Below are positions 63,499 through 64,000 of a stretch of DNA of 64,000 nucleotides, in pieces. Position 1 is the first letter of the stretch. Each line of letters begins with the position of its first letter. The DNA lies in the NCBI GenBank assembly GCA_021292165.1, contig CM037877.1, forward strand, positions 215,925,350 through 215,989,349, given 5' to 3'. Made by a program: the position numbers and the translations under genes. Below the pieces are notes generated by a model that was not told the DNA's origin, did no database searches, and was given only the letters and a program-made list of their open reading frames with translations. Source of the DNA: Shinisaurus crocodilurus. Lineage: Eukaryota; Chordata; Lepidosauria; Squamata; Shinisauridae.

Positions 63499-63843
63499 CT
63501 GGCCTCAACATCTATCATGTTACTATGATTGCACTATTAACTCTGGCAAGTAAAGGAGAATGCAGATGGAGCAGGGGCTGGAGGTTTGTTTGAGGACTGG
63601 GGACTTAGGACAATATTCACAGAATGTAGTATGGCTACTACTCAGTATTTATCATCCAGTGTTATTGTTGCCCTCATACTACAGATTGGGCTGCGGCTGG
63701 AAGGATGATGGCTTAACTAAGCTTGCCAAGTGAATTCATGGTGAGCAGTGGTGTAGGCATAAAATTTGAAGTGCTGGAGCTTATCACTTCACGACAGCCT
63801 GCTCAGCCATACCTGCAATGAGAGTCCAAAAATGTAGGCAGCT

Positions 63844-63844
63844 G

Positions 63845-63875
<31 letters not shown>

Positions 63876-63930
63876 AATAGATTTATATAGCACTTACCAT
63901 ATTTTTTTCAAAAAATACCTCTAAGTGGTT
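63844..63930 (-). mobile_element. L2-like 3' end with (TTG)n
   Basis: About ten TTG units (63846-63875) precede TAATAGATTTATATAGCACT and CTCTAAGTGGTTTATATATC. This is similar to the antisense L2 3' UTR at 27040-27120 (ACCACTTTATG, AGCAGTTTACA). Confidence 0.5.
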
Positions 63931-63950
63931 TATATATCACTTACACCAGT

Positions 63951-64000
63951 GTTCTCCAAACTTGGGTCCCCAGATGTTTTTGGCCTACAACTCCCAGCAT
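63951..64000. mobile_element. hAT-type hairpin MITE, cut by window end
   Basis: CAGTGTTCTCCAAACTTGGG, TCCCCAGATGTTTTTGGCCT and ACAACTCCCAGCAT match the left half of 57389-57524. The right half lies beyond the window. Confidence 0.8.

Overview
The window looks like a gene-poor, repeat-rich stretch of a squamate reptile (lizard or snake) nuclear genome. The evidence is the repeat mixture: CR1, L2 and L1 LINEs side by side, MIR-like CORE-SINEs, tRNA-derived and 5S rRNA-derived SINEs, many hAT, PIF/Harbinger-like and pogo-like DNA transposons, and abundant GATA, AAT, TTG and CA microsatellites. No prokaryotic features, ribosome binding sites or operons are present. The species cannot be named from the sequence alone.

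Only one intact host gene is supported: an intronless-coding, seven-transmembrane receptor of the vomeronasal type-1 / ORA (olfactory receptor class A-like) family at 48089-48997 (+), with a good splice acceptor 48 bases upstream, as expected for a single coding exon behind a 5' UTR intron. All other long reading frames are transposon remnants (L2, CR1, L1 reverse transcriptase pieces; a hAT C-terminal dimerization domain) or chance frames across GC-rich MITEs and microsatellites.

Layout. 0-3.3 kb: unique AT-rich sequence. 3.3-8.1 kb: three hAT elements, two with perfect 8-bp target duplications, plus SINE and Harbinger-type hairpin elements. 10.3-12.8 kb: a stack of nested insertions in a CR1 copy, then a 352-bp hAT. 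14.2-20.2 kb: MIR-like SINE, an LTR, GC-rich MITEs and a 677-bp hAT. 20.4-25.9 kb: L2 and CR1 3' ends with microsatellite tails, and SINEs including a 5S-derived one. 27.0-28.8 kb: degraded L2. 34.3-36.8 kb: the best preserved L2, with a 438-codon frame, abutting an LTR-like block with a 39-40 bp minisatellite. 37-47 kb: dense MITEs, the second 5S-derived SINE, an L1 3' end and a rearranged CR1/LTR cluster. 48-49.5 kb: the receptor gene followed by a tandem array of palindromes. 50-55 kb: MITEs, a foldback element with arms of about 105 bp, a pogo MITE, a GC-rich MITE and an L2 3' end. 57-64 kb: hAT MITEs and two CR1 copies, one extending from the endonuclease C-terminus to its 3' end with a hAT MITE nested in it.

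Target-site duplications and inverted repeats were read by eye. Family names beyond superfamily are given only where the pattern is strong. No database search was run, so claims of novelty are hypotheses.
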